Source of the DNA: Bacillota bacterium
GTDB lineage: Bacteria > Bacillota_E > JAJZYS01 > JAJYTV01
Assembly (NCBI GenBank): GCA_021845645.1
Contig: JAJZVM010000105.1
Location: 1-14,030, forward strand
DNA length: 14,030 nt
Direction: 5' to 3'
The translations under genes and the position numbers were made by a program. This document shows positions 1 through 7,744 of the stretch, piece by piece (within the stretch, counting starts at the first letter, position 1; every line of letters begins with the position of its first letter). Under the pieces are notes generated by a model, which had not been told where the DNA came from, did no database searches, and saw only the letters and a program-made list of their open reading frames with translations.

Positions 1-86
1 CATGGCCGCCGACTTGTCCAGGACCAAATTTCGTGAACTTTTGCCGCCTGTACCCCCAAACCTGCTCCGCACGCGGCCCTGCTTAC
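1..86. other. Window edge downstream of ispDF; no supported gene
   Basis: These bases follow the ispDF stop codon on the minus strand. One minus-strand frame stays open from a TAA near base 85 to the edge, but it has no ATG, GTG or TTG start within the window and no Shine-Dalgarno sequence, so I do not call it a gene. It could be leader sequence of the next gene, which lies outside the window. I see no clear terminator hairpin after ispDF. Confidence 0.4.
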
Positions 87-1253
87 TCATGCGTCAGGGC
101 TGGGGCTGGGCGGATGCCAATCGATAAGAGTGGCCACCGCCCAGGCCGCCACGCCCTCCCCCGAGCCGATGAATCCGAGCCCCTCCGCGGTCGTGGCCTT
201 GAGCGACACACCGTGCGCGGCGACGCCGAGCGTCTCAGCGAGTGCCGCCTGCATCCGCTCACGATATGGCGCCACCTTCGGGGATTCGAGCACCAGCGTG
301 CAGTCCGCGTTGCCGACCCGATATCCAACTTCCCTGACCTTCTCGACCACCTGCCGCAAGAGGTCAAGCGAGTTGGCGCCGGCGAACTGTGGATCGCCCG
401 GCGGGAAAAAGTGCCCGATGTCGGGCAGCCCGGCCGCTCCGAGGATTGCATCCATGAGTGCATGACAGATGACGTCGGCGTCCGAATGGCCGATAGCACC
501 ATGCGGCGAGGGGATCTCGACGCCTGCGAGCATAAGCGGCAGCCCGAGCGCCAGCCGGTGAACGTCGAAGCCATGCCCGATCCGCAGGGCGCCCAGCCCG
601 CCGTCAAGGCGCATGATGTCTTCCGGCGTCGTCACCTTGAGGTTCCCCTCCTCGCCTTCCACATAGAACACCTGGCCGCCGAGCCGCAGCACGAGCTCAC
701 CGTCGTCCGCCGCCTCGGGGTCACCTTGGTGCGCCCGCACGAGGAGATCACGATCGAAGACCTGGGGCGTCTGTACGCGCCAGATGCCTTCCCGCGGCAC
801 GGCGCCACCACCCAACGCAGGGTCGCGGTGCAAGGCGTCATGGAGCGGTAACCGCGGAATGGCGCAAGCGCCCGGGACAGAGAGCAGCCGCTCGACGAGG
901 GCCTGCGAAACGGTCGGGCGGGCCGCGTCATGTACCGCCACGCGTCGCACGGACGCTGGCAATGCGGCGAGCCCCTCGCGCACCGAAGCGCTGCGCGTCG
1001 CGCCGCCCGCCACCACGATCGTCGGCTTGGGCATGGCGCGGGCGAGTGCCTCGGCCTGTGCCACGTCCTCCGCCCGCACGACCAGCACGAGTCCGTCGAC
1101 CTCCCGGCTGCGCAGGAAGGGGCGAGCCGCCGACGAAATCAGCGGCTCGCCCCGCCACACGTAGAAGGCCTTGCTGCGTCCGAAGCGGACTCCCGATCCC
1201 GCTCCGACAATCAGAGCGTAGGTCTCAGGGTTGCGCCTGAAGTCGGTTGCCAT
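87..1253 (-). CDS. ispDF: Bifunctional IspD/IspF: MEP cytidylyltransferase and MEcPP synthase
   Basis: This 388-residue protein joins two enzymes of the cytosolic MEP pathway to isoprenoid precursors. The N-terminal IspD part (about 1-220) would transfer CMP from CTP to methylerythritol phosphate. It shows a glycine-rich nucleotide loop (GAGSGVRFG, 17-25) with Lys28, VHDAARP at 107-113, QTPQVF at 161-166 and NLKVTTPEDI at 204-213. The C-terminal IspF part (about 223-388) would form the cyclodiphosphate. It begins RIGHGFDVHR, giving metal ligands Asp230 and His232, then GHSDAD (255-260) supplies the third histidine. TTAEGLGFIGSGEG (354-367) is the conserved C-terminal motif. The length fits a complete fusion with no frameshift. 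The ATG lies inside the yacL 3' end (29-base overlap) and is preceded by an AGGAG sequence, so it is probably translationally coupled to yacL. The fused form is well known in alpha- and epsilon-proteobacteria, whereas most Bacillota carry two adjacent genes. Confidence 0.95.
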   Translation of the reverse strand: MATDFRRNPETYALIVGAGSGVRFGRSKAFYVWRGEPLISSAARPFLRSREVDGLVLVVRAEDVAQAEALARAMPKPTIVVAGGATRSASVREGLAALPASVRRVAVHDAARPTVSQALVERLLSVPGACAIPRLPLHDALHRDPALGGGAVPREGIWRVQTPQVFDRDLLVRAHQGDPEAADDGELVLRLGGQVFYVEGEEGNLKVTTPEDIMRLDGGLGALRIGHGFDVHRLALGLPLMLAGVEIPSPHGAIGHSDADVICHALMDAILGAAGLPDIGHFFPPGDPQFAGANSLDLLRQVVEKVREVGYRVGNADCTLVLESPKVAPYRERMQAALAETLGVAAHGVSLKATTAEGLGFIGSGEGVAAWAVATLIDWHPPSPSPDA

Positions 1254-2334
1254 TCTGCTCCTGCCGCTCGTTCATGGATTTGGGCTTGGCGAAGATCATG
1301 CGTCCAGCGGACGTCTGCAGCACTGAGGTGACCAGGACCGCCAGCGTTTCGCCGATGAACTTCTTGCCGCCGTCGACGACGATCATCGTCCCGTCGTCCA
1401 GGTAAGCGACACCCTGTCCGACTTCCTTGCCCTCCTTGATGACGTGCACCATCATCTCCTCGCCGGGCAGCACCACGGGCTTGACCGCGTTCGCAAGCTC
1501 GTTGATGTTCAGCACCGGCACCTGCTGGAGCACCGCCACCTTGTTCAGGTTGAAGTCGTTCGTCAGCACCTTGCCCTCCAGGGCCTTTGTCAGGCGGAGG
1601 AGCTTGGAGTCGACCTCCATGTTGGGATAGTCCTTGTCGTTGATCTGGACCGGCACCTGAAGTTCCTTCTGGATGTGGTTCAGTACGTCGAGCCCCCGCC
1701 TGCCGCGGTTGCGCTTAAGGACATCCGCGGAGTCGGCGATGTGGCGGAGTTCGTCCAGCACGAACTGGGGCACCACGATGGGTCCCTCGATGAAGCCGGT
1801 CTCGAGGATGTCGGCAATCCGCCCGTCGATGATCACGCTTGTGTCGAGGACCTTCGGCACGCTCCTGCCATGGCCCGCCTTGACGGACCGCTTGACCAGG
1901 AGTTCCCCCTCGCGCGGTTCGCGCCTGCGCGCCACGCCGATACCGAGGAAGCCACCGACGTAGCCGAGGAAGACGGCAAAGACGATCGGCAGGATGTTTC
2001 CGACGACGGGAATGGCCTCGACCGGCGTCGTGATCAGGTAGGCCGCGAAAAGGCCGAGAAGTGCGCCGACTCCGCCAGAGAGCAGCTCATTGCTTGAAGA
2101 ACGCAGGACGCGACCTTCCATGAACAGGTTGAGCTTCGCGACGGAACGCTGCAGGCCCCCCGCCGAGAAGAACCCGACAAAGCCGCCGAGCGCTCCGATC
2201 AGCAGGGCGGCGCCGATCTTCTGGTAGATGTTCAGGTGCACCGCTGAACCCAGCGCCTTGAACAGGTAGTAGCCGAGCAGAAGCCCGATCACCAGCCCGG
2301 CCAGGGTCAGCCCGCCGCGCCACGGCGCTTTCAT
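1225..2334 (-). CDS. yacL: PIN/TRAM-domain membrane protein, YacL family
   Basis: This 369-residue protein has a hydrophobic N-terminus with about four membrane segments (roughly 9-28, 38-60, 84-104 and 108-135). A cytoplasmic PIN nuclease-like domain (about 160-280) and a TRAM RNA-binding domain (about 286-346) follow. The PIN acidic residues are intact: Asp164 in LDTSVI, Glu195 in LDELRH, Asp242 in VDSKLL and Asp260 in TNDFNLNK. The arrangement and length match Bacillus YacL, which lies between disA and ispD in that genome. The PIN fold suggests a metal-dependent RNase, but the cellular substrate is not established. The ATG start is secure, because an in-frame TGA lies six bases upstream. 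A GGAGGG sequence precedes it at a long spacing of about 14 bases. It is first in a two-gene unit with ispDF and appears to have its own promoter, separate from the disA operon. Confidence 0.93.
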   Translation of the reverse strand: MKAPWRGGLTLAGLVIGLLLGYYLFKALGSAVHLNIYQKIGAALLIGALGGFVGFFSAGGLQRSVAKLNLFMEGRVLRSSSNELLSGGVGALLGLFAAYLITTPVEAIPVVGNILPIVFAVFLGYVGGFLGIGVARRREPREGELLVKRSVKAGHGRSVPKVLDTSVIIDGRIADILETGFIEGPIVVPQFVLDELRHIADSADVLKRNRGRRGLDVLNHIQKELQVPVQINDKDYPNMEVDSKLLRLTKALEGKVLTNDFNLNKVAVLQQVPVLNINELANAVKPVVLPGEEMMVHVIKEGKEVGQGVAYLDDGTMIVVDGGKKFIGETLAVLVTSVLQTSAGRMIFAKPKSMNERQEQNGNRLQAQP

Positions 2335-2362
2335 CCGCGGTCACCTTCCCTCCGTAGCATTG

Positions 2363-2392
2363 ATTATAGGAGATCCTTCGCGAAGCCCGCAA
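2363..2392 (-). promoter_or_regulatory. Candidate sigma-A promoter of yacL-ispDF
   Basis: On the minus strand a perfect TATAAT (2368 down to 2363) lies about 30 bases before the yacL start. The best -35 match is TTGCGG (2392 down to 2387), three of six to consensus, with an 18-base spacer. The weak -35 and the palindrome in the spacer suggest that an activator or repressor could act here, but no known operator was recognised. Confidence 0.5.
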
Positions 2393-2622
2393 ATAAACAG
2401 CATCAGCAGTCTTCCCTTCTTCGCACAACTACGGCTATGTTTGCCCGCTCTTCCACGCGCGATACACGCCTGCCACACCCTGGTCACGCGGCCCCCGCCG
2501 CCCGGTGGCCCCACAGTCCGCGACAGCTCCGGGCCGTTTCCTGCTAATTGCGCAACTTTTTGATAACACGCAACGTGTATCTCGCCCAGCAACTTGCGCT
2601 TGCCTCTCCGTGTGCGGTCGCG

Positions 2623-2651
2623 TTGACGGCGGTTTTGCTGGTCGGTATAAT
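2623..2651 (+). promoter_or_regulatory. Near-consensus sigma-A promoter of the 131-residue gene
   Basis: TTGACG (2623-2628) and TATAAT (2646-2651) are separated by exactly 17 bases, one mismatch from the ideal sigma-A promoter. Transcription would start near 2658 and give a leader of only about 23 bases. This is the strongest promoter sequence I found in the window. Confidence 0.85.
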
Positions 2652-2680
2652 GAGGCCACCTTGGAGGAGGGGTCGAGCGG

Positions 2681-3076
2681 ATGAAAGACCTCCTGTGCGA
2701 TCAGTTCCAAGAGACCGTCGACGAGTGCCTCATCCGCCACAAGAACATCCTCGACACCGTTTCGAAGCTTCAGGAGTCCGTTGCGCGGGTGAACCGCGCC
2801 GTCGCCAAGGCGGTGACGGACTGTGGTTGCGTGACGGTGCACGCCGAACGTCATCCCATCCCCGAAGGGATCTCCCTCGAACAACTGCGCACGGTGCTGG
2901 ACTCGGGTGTTCGCGGCCAACTTTGCGACAACTGCCGAGAGGTGGTCGAGGCCGAAGTCGGCCAGACGCTATTCTACCTGACGGGCGTGCTGAATGCTGT
3001 CGATCTGAACCTATACGACTGCCTGCTGAAGGAGCAGAAGCGCATTTCCGCGCTCGGAATCTTCAATTTCTCCTGA
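2681..3076 (+). CDS. Conserved hypothetical 131-residue protein with CxC and CxxC motifs
   Basis: I cannot assign a function. The protein is mostly helical in appearance, with no signal peptide or membrane segment. Cysteines include C48-x-C50 (in DCGCVTV) and C82-x-x-C85 (in LCDNCRE), which together could bind a metal; C6, C16 and C114 are also present. The C-terminal part (about 86-125, including EVGQTLFYL) loosely resembles the final helices of MazG-like nucleotide pyrophosphohydrolases. From memory, similar small proteins occur in Clostridia and are labelled DUF1573 or hypothetical; I am not certain of that label. The start is supported by GGAGGAGG (2663-2670), ten bases before the ATG, and by a strong promoter. 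It is the only plus-strand gene, placed convergently to disA and divergently from yacL. It ends just before a perfect inverted repeat, so it is a stand-alone transcription unit. Confidence 0.88.
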   Translation: MKDLLCDQFQETVDECLIRHKNILDTVSKLQESVARVNRAVAKAVTDCGCVTVHAERHPIPEGISLEQLRTVLDSGVRGQLCDNCREVVEAEVGQTLFYLTGVLNAVDLNLYDCLLKEQKRISALGIFNFS

Positions 3077-3090
3077 TACGCGACTTGCCA

Positions 3091-3116
3091 AGGAGCCCGG
3101 CCAAGGCCGGGCTCCT
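3091..3116. terminator. Inverted repeat between convergent genes, probable bidirectional terminator
   Basis: A perfect 12-bp inverted repeat (AGGAGCCCGGCC and its complement) is separated by two bases. It sits 14 bases after the stop of the 131-residue gene and 9 bases beyond the disA stop on the other strand. The flanking T runs are poor (GCGTATTT on the plus strand), so it may not work as a classic intrinsic terminator. Its placement between convergent stops still fits transcript-end formation or 3'-end protection for both. Confidence 0.75.
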
Positions 3117-3125
3117 GCGTATTTG

Positions 3126-4169
3126 CTAGCGCACGACGTCCCTCAGACGCGCCAGGTGCCGCTGAATCGCCCGCGCGCGGGCAGTACCGATGCCTTCCAC
3201 TTCGTCCAGTTCCTCGAGGCTCGCGGCCATCAACCGGCCGAGCGTTCCGAATCGCTGTGCCAACTTTTCGCTGACCGGTGGAGGCAGCCTCGGCACGCGC
3301 CGCAGCATGCGCAGGCCGCGCGGCTGCACCACCTGCTCGAGCTCTCCCGGGTGTCCGAGGCTGCGCGCGATAGCGCTGCGATCGAGGAGGGCCTCGGCGC
3401 TCCACGCGGCCAGCTGCTCGCGCAAGTCACGGGCATGCTCGATAGAACTGTCTGCGGCATAGTCCCGCAAGACATGGAGAATCTCCTCGGCGAGCGAGCG
3501 CGTGAGCTCGTGCAGTTGCATCGCGACCATGCGCCCCTCGGTGCCGAGCTCCTCGATGTAGCCCAGCACTTCCCGGGCGATGCGGTCGAGCAGGGCGAAG
3601 CGCTGGACCGCCGACGACACGTCGCCAAGCGTCGCCTCGCCGGCAAACTCCAGCGCGTCCAGCTCGCCGATCTCACCCACCAGCGCGATCCGCTGGCGCT
3701 CCAGGGCCTGCAGAGCCTGGTTCGCGCGGCCGAGCACCTGTGCCGTGTCGCGCAGCACGTGGCGCAGGATGCCCTGGTAGAGCGTGACCTGGTGACGGCG
3801 CTGCGAGATCGCGATCACCACGACGCCCGTCTGACGGCTGACCCGCTCGGCTGAACGGTGTCGGATGCCGGTCTCCACCGAAGGAACGTTGGGATCTGGC
3901 ACCAACTGGACATTCGCCCGCACGATCCGCTTGGCGTCGGCCGTAAGTATGAGGGCGCCATCCATCTTGCTCAGCTCATAGAGCACCGCCGGCGTGCAGG
4001 GAACATCCATATCGAAGCCGCCTGCCGCCAGCGACAGCACCTCCGGCGTATCGCCGAGGACGATCAGGCCGCCTGTTCCGGCATGCAGCACGTTCTCGAC
4101 GCCCTCGCGCAGAGGTGTGCCAGGAGCCACCTGGCGCAGCAGCCGGTGGAGCCGATCCTCGTCGCGCAC
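3126..4169 (-). CDS. disA: DisA: DNA-integrity scanning diadenylate cyclase
   Basis: DisA makes cyclic di-AMP from two ATP and scans DNA for branched structures. From the GTG start, the diadenylate cyclase domain covers about 1-140 and shows VAPGTPLREG (14-23), the DGA motif at 70-72 in KMDGALIL, and the RHR motif at 103-105 in TGIRHRSAER. A helical linker follows (about 150-285), then a helix-hairpin-helix DNA-binding region (about 292-345, with EVEGIGTARA). The length of 347 residues agrees with the roughly 357-residue Bacillus protein. I chose GTG at 4169 rather than the ATG at 4223 because GAGGAGGG lies five bases before the GTG, and the 18 extra residues (basic, Arg/Gly-rich) have no counterpart in known DisA. 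It follows clpC by 67 bases that hold a strong hairpin, so its expression may be partly uncoupled from the clp genes. Confidence 0.95.
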   Translation of the reverse strand: MRDEDRLHRLLRQVAPGTPLREGVENVLHAGTGGLIVLGDTPEVLSLAAGGFDMDVPCTPAVLYELSKMDGALILTADAKRIVRANVQLVPDPNVPSVETGIRHRSAERVSRQTGVVVIAISQRRHQVTLYQGILRHVLRDTAQVLGRANQALQALERQRIALVGEIGELDALEFAGEATLGDVSSAVQRFALLDRIAREVLGYIEELGTEGRMVAMQLHELTRSLAEEILHVLRDYAADSSIEHARDLREQLAAWSAEALLDRSAIARSLGHPGELEQVVQPRGLRMLRRVPRLPPPVSEKLAQRFGTLGRLMAASLEELDEVEGIGTARARAIQRHLARLRDVVR

Positions 4170-4190
4170 GCCCGCCCTCCTCGAAGTACG

Positions 4191-4220
4191 CCCCGCCAGG
4201 CCCCATCGTGGCCGGCGGGG
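4191..4220 (-). other. GC-rich stem-loop between clpC and disA
   Basis: On the minus strand, CCCCGCC and GGCC pair with GGCC and GGCGGGG, giving 11 pairs with one bulged base and a seven-base loop. It begins about 16 bases after the clpC stop and ends before the disA ribosome binding site. The bases after it (CGTACTTCG) are not a T run, so it is a poor intrinsic terminator. It may act as an attenuator, a processing site or a 3'-end stabiliser for the clp message. Confidence 0.6.
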
Positions 4221-4236
4221 CATTCCCGCACCTTTG

Positions 4237-6684
4237 CTAGCCTACCGGCTGGCTCACATCCGCAAGGAAGCTGAGACGGCCGTCGTCGCCTACCGAAATC
4301 TGGACCTCGCGGCCACGCTGGACCTGGCCCGCAAGCAGCGCCTCAGACAAGGGGTCTTCCAGCAGGCGCTGGATCGCCCGGCGCAACGGTCGGGCGCCAT
4401 AGACCGGATCGTGGCCCTCCCGTGCGATCAAGGCATACGCGTCTTCGCTCAGCTTGATGTGTACGTCCTGCTCCTCAAGACGCTTGGCAACGCCCCCGAC
4501 CAGGATGCGCACGATCTTCTCAAGTTCTGTGTCTCCCAGCGAATGGAAGACGATGATGTCGTCGATGCGGTTGAGGAACTCCGGACGGAAGGTGTGCTTG
4601 ACCTCGTCAAGGATGCGCTCGCGCATCTTGTCGAATCGGCCGCTGTCATCCGACCCGGACCGGAATCCGATCCCGCTGTCTTGGCGCAGGCGCTCCGCGC
4701 CAACGTTGGACGTCATAATCACGACCGTGTTGCGGAAGTCGACGTGACGTCCGGTCGCCTCGGTCAGCCGACCTTCCTCGAGCACCTGCAGCAGGATGTT
4801 GAACACTTCGGGGTGTGCCTTCTCGATCTCGTCCAGCAGCACCACAGAATACGGCTTGCGGCGAACCGCCTCGGTGAGCTGGCCACCTTCTTCGTAACCG
4901 ACATAGCCTGGCGGGGCGCCTACCAGCCTCGACACGGTGTGACGCTCCATGTACTCGGACATGTCGATCGTGACCATCGCGTCCTCATCCTCGAACAGGG
5001 CCTCCGCGAGCGCCCTCGCGAGCTCCGTCTTGCCGACGCCTGTCGGGCCAAGGAAGATGAACGAGCCTATCGGGCGCTTCGGATCCTTGAGACCCGCCCT
5101 GGCACGACGGATCGCTCTCGCGACGGCCGCGACGGCCTCGTCCTGTCCGACGACCCTGCGGTGGAGTTCCTCCTCGAGGTGCAGAAGACGCTCAGACTCC
5201 TCCATCTGCAGGCGCTTCACAGGCACGCCGGTCCACGACGCGACGATGCCGGCGATGTCCTCGGCGCCGACCACGAGCTTGTGCGCGACGGTCTGCTGCT
5301 CCCACTCTTCCTTCATCTTGTCGAGTTGCTCGCGAATCTGCTGCTCCTGGTCGCGCAGGCGGGCCGCCTTCTCGAACTCCTGGGCGCCGATCGCAGCCTC
5401 CTTCTCCTTGCGCGTCTCCTCGAGCTTCTGCTCGATCTTCTTGAGATCCGGCGGCGCGACGAAGGAGTGGAGACGCACCCGCGACGCGGCCTCGTCAATC
5501 AGGTCAATGGCCTTGTCCGGCAGGTAACGGTCGGAGACGTAGCGGTCCGAAAGCCGTACGGCGGCTTCGAGCGCCTCGTCGGCAATCTCCACGCGGTGGT
5601 GGGCCTCGTAGCGGTCGCGCAGACCACGCAGGATCTCCACGGCCTCCTCGGGCGACGGCTCCTCGACCATGATCGGCTGGAAGCGGCGTTCCAGCGCCGC
5701 GTCCTTCTCGACATGCTTGCGGTATTCGTCGAGCGTGGTTGCACCGATGCACTGGAGCTCGCCGCGGGCGAGCGCCGGCTTCAGGATGTTGGAGGCGTCG
5801 ATCGCGCCTTCCGCCGCGCCCGCCCCGACGATCGTGTGCATCTCGTCGATGAACAGGATGACGTTGCCGGCGTGCCGGATCTCGTCCATGACCTTCTTCA
5901 GCCGGTCCTCGAATTCGCCGCGATACTTCGAACCCGCAACCAGCGCACCGAGGTCCAGCGTTACGACGCGGCGGTCCTTGAGGGTCTCCGGCACCTTGCT
6001 CCCCACGATCAGCTCCGCGAGGCCTTCCGCGATCGCCGTCTTGCCGACGCCGGGTTCTCCGATCAGGACCGGATTGTTCTTCGTGCGGCGCGACAGGATC
6101 TGGATGACGCGCTCGATCTCCTTCTCCCGCCCGACGACGGGGTCGAGCTTGCCCTCCTCGGCCAGTTGGTTGAGATCTCGCCCGAACTGGTCCAGGACGG
6201 GCGTCTGGCTGCGCTGGCGCTGCTTCTGCGGGGCCGCTCCCTGCGTCGGCACGCCGAGCTGCTGTATGACCTGAGCCCGCACGCGGTCGAGATCCGCGCC
6301 GAGATTCAACAGGACGCGCGCCGCGACGCCCTCGCCTTCACGGATCAGTCCGAGCAGGATGTGCTCGGTGCCGATGTAGTTGTGTCCGAGGTGGCGCGCC
6401 TCTTCCGCGGAAAGCTCCAGCACCACCTTCTTGGCCCGCGGCGTCAAGCCGATGTCGCCCTCGGCTGGCGTCGAGCCGCGGCCGATCACCTTCTCGACCT
6501 CCGCCCGCACCTTCTCCAGGCTGACGCCCATCGAGAGCAGGGCCTTGGCCGCGATACCGTCGCCTTCGCGGATCAAGCCGAGCAGCAGGTGCTCGGTGCC
6601 GACGAAATTGTAGTTCAGACGGCGCGCCTCCTCCTGGGCCAGGAGCAGGGCACGCTGGGCGCGCTCGGTGAATCTCTGGTACAT
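4237..6684 (-). CDS. clpC: ClpC: AAA+ unfoldase of the ClpCP protease
   Basis: ClpC unfolds substrates and feeds them to ClpP; in Bacillota it takes phosphoarginine-tagged and adaptor-delivered proteins. The 815-residue chain has two Clp N-domain repeats (about 4-145) and a first ATPase domain with Walker A GEPGVGKT (209-216) and Walker B VILFIDE (275-281). A ClpC-type middle coiled coil with a UVR-like segment follows (about 410-465; [10 protein letters not shown] at 436-445). The second ATPase domain has GPTGVGKT (546-553) and VVLLDE (614-619). The tripeptide IGF (672-674) is placed where ClpC carries its ClpP-docking loop (VGF in Bacillus), so partnership with ClpP is expected although clpP is not in this window. 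The length is normal and no motif is damaged. The ATG follows the mcsB stop by two bases, with AGGAGG inside the mcsB 3' end, so translation is probably coupled. Confidence 0.98.
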   Translation of the reverse strand: MYQRFTERAQRALLLAQEEARRLNYNFVGTEHLLLGLIREGDGIAAKALLSMGVSLEKVRAEVEKVIGRGSTPAEGDIGLTPRAKKVVLELSAEEARHLGHNYIGTEHILLGLIREGEGVAARVLLNLGADLDRVRAQVIQQLGVPTQGAAPQKQRQRSQTPVLDQFGRDLNQLAEEGKLDPVVGREKEIERVIQILSRRTKNNPVLIGEPGVGKTAIAEGLAELIVGSKVPETLKDRRVVTLDLGALVAGSKYRGEFEDRLKKVMDEIRHAGNVILFIDEMHTIVGAGAAEGAIDASNILKPALARGELQCIGATTLDEYRKHVEKDAALERRFQPIMVEEPSPEEAVEILRGLRDRYEAHHRVEIADEALEAAVRLSDRYVSDRYLPDKAIDLIDEAASRVRLHSFVAPPDLKKIEQKLEETRKEKEAAIGAQEFEKAARLRDQEQQIREQLDKMKEEWEQQTVAHKLVVGAEDIAGIVASWTGVPVKRLQMEESERLLHLEEELHRRVVGQDEAVAAVARAIRRARAGLKDPKRPIGSFIFLGPTGVGKTELARALAEALFEDEDAMVTIDMSEYMERHTVSRLVGAPPGYVGYEEGGQLTEAVRRKPYSVVLLDEIEKAHPEVFNILLQVLEEGRLTEATGRHVDFRNTVVIMTSNVGAERLRQDSGIGFRSGSDDSGRFDKMRERILDEVKHTFRPEFLNRIDDIIVFHSLGDTELEKIVRILVGGVAKRLEEQDVHIKLSEDAYALIAREGHDPVYGARPLRRAIQRLLEDPLSEALLAGQVQRGREVQISVGDDGRLSFLADVSQPVG

Positions 6685-6686
6685 CG

Positions 6687-7739
6687 CTATACACCCTCCT
6701 TCTGCAGCCGCTCGCGAACGAGGCGGGCTCGTGCCGCACGCTCCTCAAGCGTCTGCAACTCGTGTCCGATTGTTCTTGTGAGAAACCCCGGCAAGGCAGC
6801 TACCAACAATTCGTTGACCACCTCCGGAGAAACCTGCAGCATGCCCATCTCCACGCCTAGGCGCAGTTCCGAGAGCAGCTGCATGGCCTCCTCGCGACCG
6901 AGCAGCTGGGCATAGCGCAGAACGCCGAGAGCCCTGTTGACCCGGTCCTGCGTCTGCTCCAAAGCCTGTTCCTTGAGCATCCGCCGCGCGGCCCTCTCCT
7001 GGTCGATGATCTGCTGCGCCGCGCGCTCGAGGGACGCGGTCACCTCTTCCTCCGCCTGCCCAAGGGTTATCTGGTTCGAGATCTGGAAGAGGTCCCCGGC
7101 CGCCTCGGTGCCTTCGCCATAGAGGCCGCGCACCGCGAGGCCGAGTTTGGGCAGAACCTGCAATAGTTGTGCGATGCCACGTGTACGCACGAGGCCGCCA
7201 AGATGTAGCATGACCGAAATGCGCAATCCGGTTCCGACATTTGTTGGACATGCGGTGAGATAACCGAGTTCCGGCGTAAACGCGTAGTCGAGTCCCGCCT
7301 CGAGCTGGTCGTCCGCTCGCAGGGCGTCGTCGAGCGTCTCCCGCACCGCAAGTCCAGGCCGGAAGGCCTGCAAACGCAGGTGGTCCTCCTCGTTGACCAT
7401 CAGGCTGAGGGCCTCGTCGTCCCGCACCGCCAGGGCGGCCTGCTCGGGAGATTGCATCTGCTGCGGGCTAATGAGGTGCTTCTCCATCAGCACCGCGCGA
7501 TCCACGTTCGAGAGGTCGCCCAACCGGACGAAGCTCCAGCCGGGTCCCAAACCCTGCACGGCGCCCTGCACGCGCCCCAGTACCTGCAAGGCAATCTCCG
7601 GTGTCAGCCTGTCGGGAAAGGCGAATCCCTCCAGGTTGCGTGCAAGCCGTGCGCGGCTCGAGACGACGACATCCGCCATCTCTCCCCGTCCACTCGTCCA
7701 AGCGCTCCGCGCGGAGGCAAGGTGCTCGCCGAACTGCAT
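6687..7739 (-). CDS. mcsB: McsB: protein-arginine kinase
   Basis: McsB is a phosphagen-kinase relative that phosphorylates arginines, marking proteins for ClpCP and inactivating CtsR. The 350-residue chain has the ATP-binding segments SSRARLARN (27-35), RISVM (173-177) and RGLYGE (204-209). It also has the acidic NEEDH motif (116-120) and the catalytic cysteine Cys164 in CPTNVGTG (164-171), so the enzyme core looks intact. The C-terminal segment that carries the RDxxRA phosphoarginine-receptor motif in the family reads ERAARA here (333-338). The last two residues are kept, but the arginine-aspartate pair is not. The ATG is preceded by a purine-rich AAAGGGGG sequence, and the gap to mcsA is five bases. 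It lies in the usual ctsR-mcsA-mcsB-clpC order. Confidence 0.96.
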   Translation of the reverse strand: MQFGEHLASARSAWTSGRGEMADVVVSSRARLARNLEGFAFPDRLTPEIALQVLGRVQGAVQGLGPGWSFVRLGDLSNVDRAVLMEKHLISPQQMQSPEQAALAVRDDEALSLMVNEEDHLRLQAFRPGLAVRETLDDALRADDQLEAGLDYAFTPELGYLTACPTNVGTGLRISVMLHLGGLVRTRGIAQLLQVLPKLGLAVRGLYGEGTEAAGDLFQISNQITLGQAEEEVTASLERAAQQIIDQERAARRMLKEQALEQTQDRVNRALGVLRYAQLLGREEAMQLLSELRLGVEMGMLQVSPEVVNELLVAALPGFLTRTIGHELQTLEERAARARLVRERLQKEGV

Positions 7740-7744
7740 CCGGT

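Larger units (their letters stand above)
2335..2680. other. Divergent intergenic region between yacL and the 131-residue gene
   Basis: This 346-base gap is locally richer in A and T than its neighbours. It holds a candidate yacL promoter on the minus strand near 2363-2392, with a perfect 10-bp palindrome (CTTCGCGAAG, 2376-2385) in its spacer. A strong promoter faces the plus strand at 2623-2651. In between there is a short inverted repeat (ACACG, three bases, CGTGT; 2566-2578). An 83-codon minus-strand reading frame crosses much of it but resembles nothing I know. No RNA gene is evident. Confidence 0.6.

Noticed and set aside
1..86. Possible start of another minus-strand gene or T-box leader after ispDF
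   Set aside because: No start codon with a ribosome binding site and no T-box consensus were found; the piece is too short to judge.
2341..2592. An 83-codon minus-strand frame upstream of yacL, starting with TTG
   Set aside because: No family resemblance, and it runs across the candidate yacL promoter and ends at the yacL ribosome binding region. A GGAGAGG precedes it, so it is not fully excluded, but evidence is too thin.
4170..4223. ATG start for DisA 18 residues upstream
   Set aside because: It would lie inside the intergenic hairpin, lacks a suitable ribosome binding site and adds residues not found in DisA. The GTG at 4169 has a strong Shine-Dalgarno sequence.
3994..6915. A 973-codon open frame on the plus strand opposite clpC and parts of disA and mcsB
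   Set aside because: It mirrors the codon pattern of clpC in high-GC DNA, has low-complexity Leu/Arg/Asp-rich sequence, no recognisable domain, and lies opposite genes with intact motifs.
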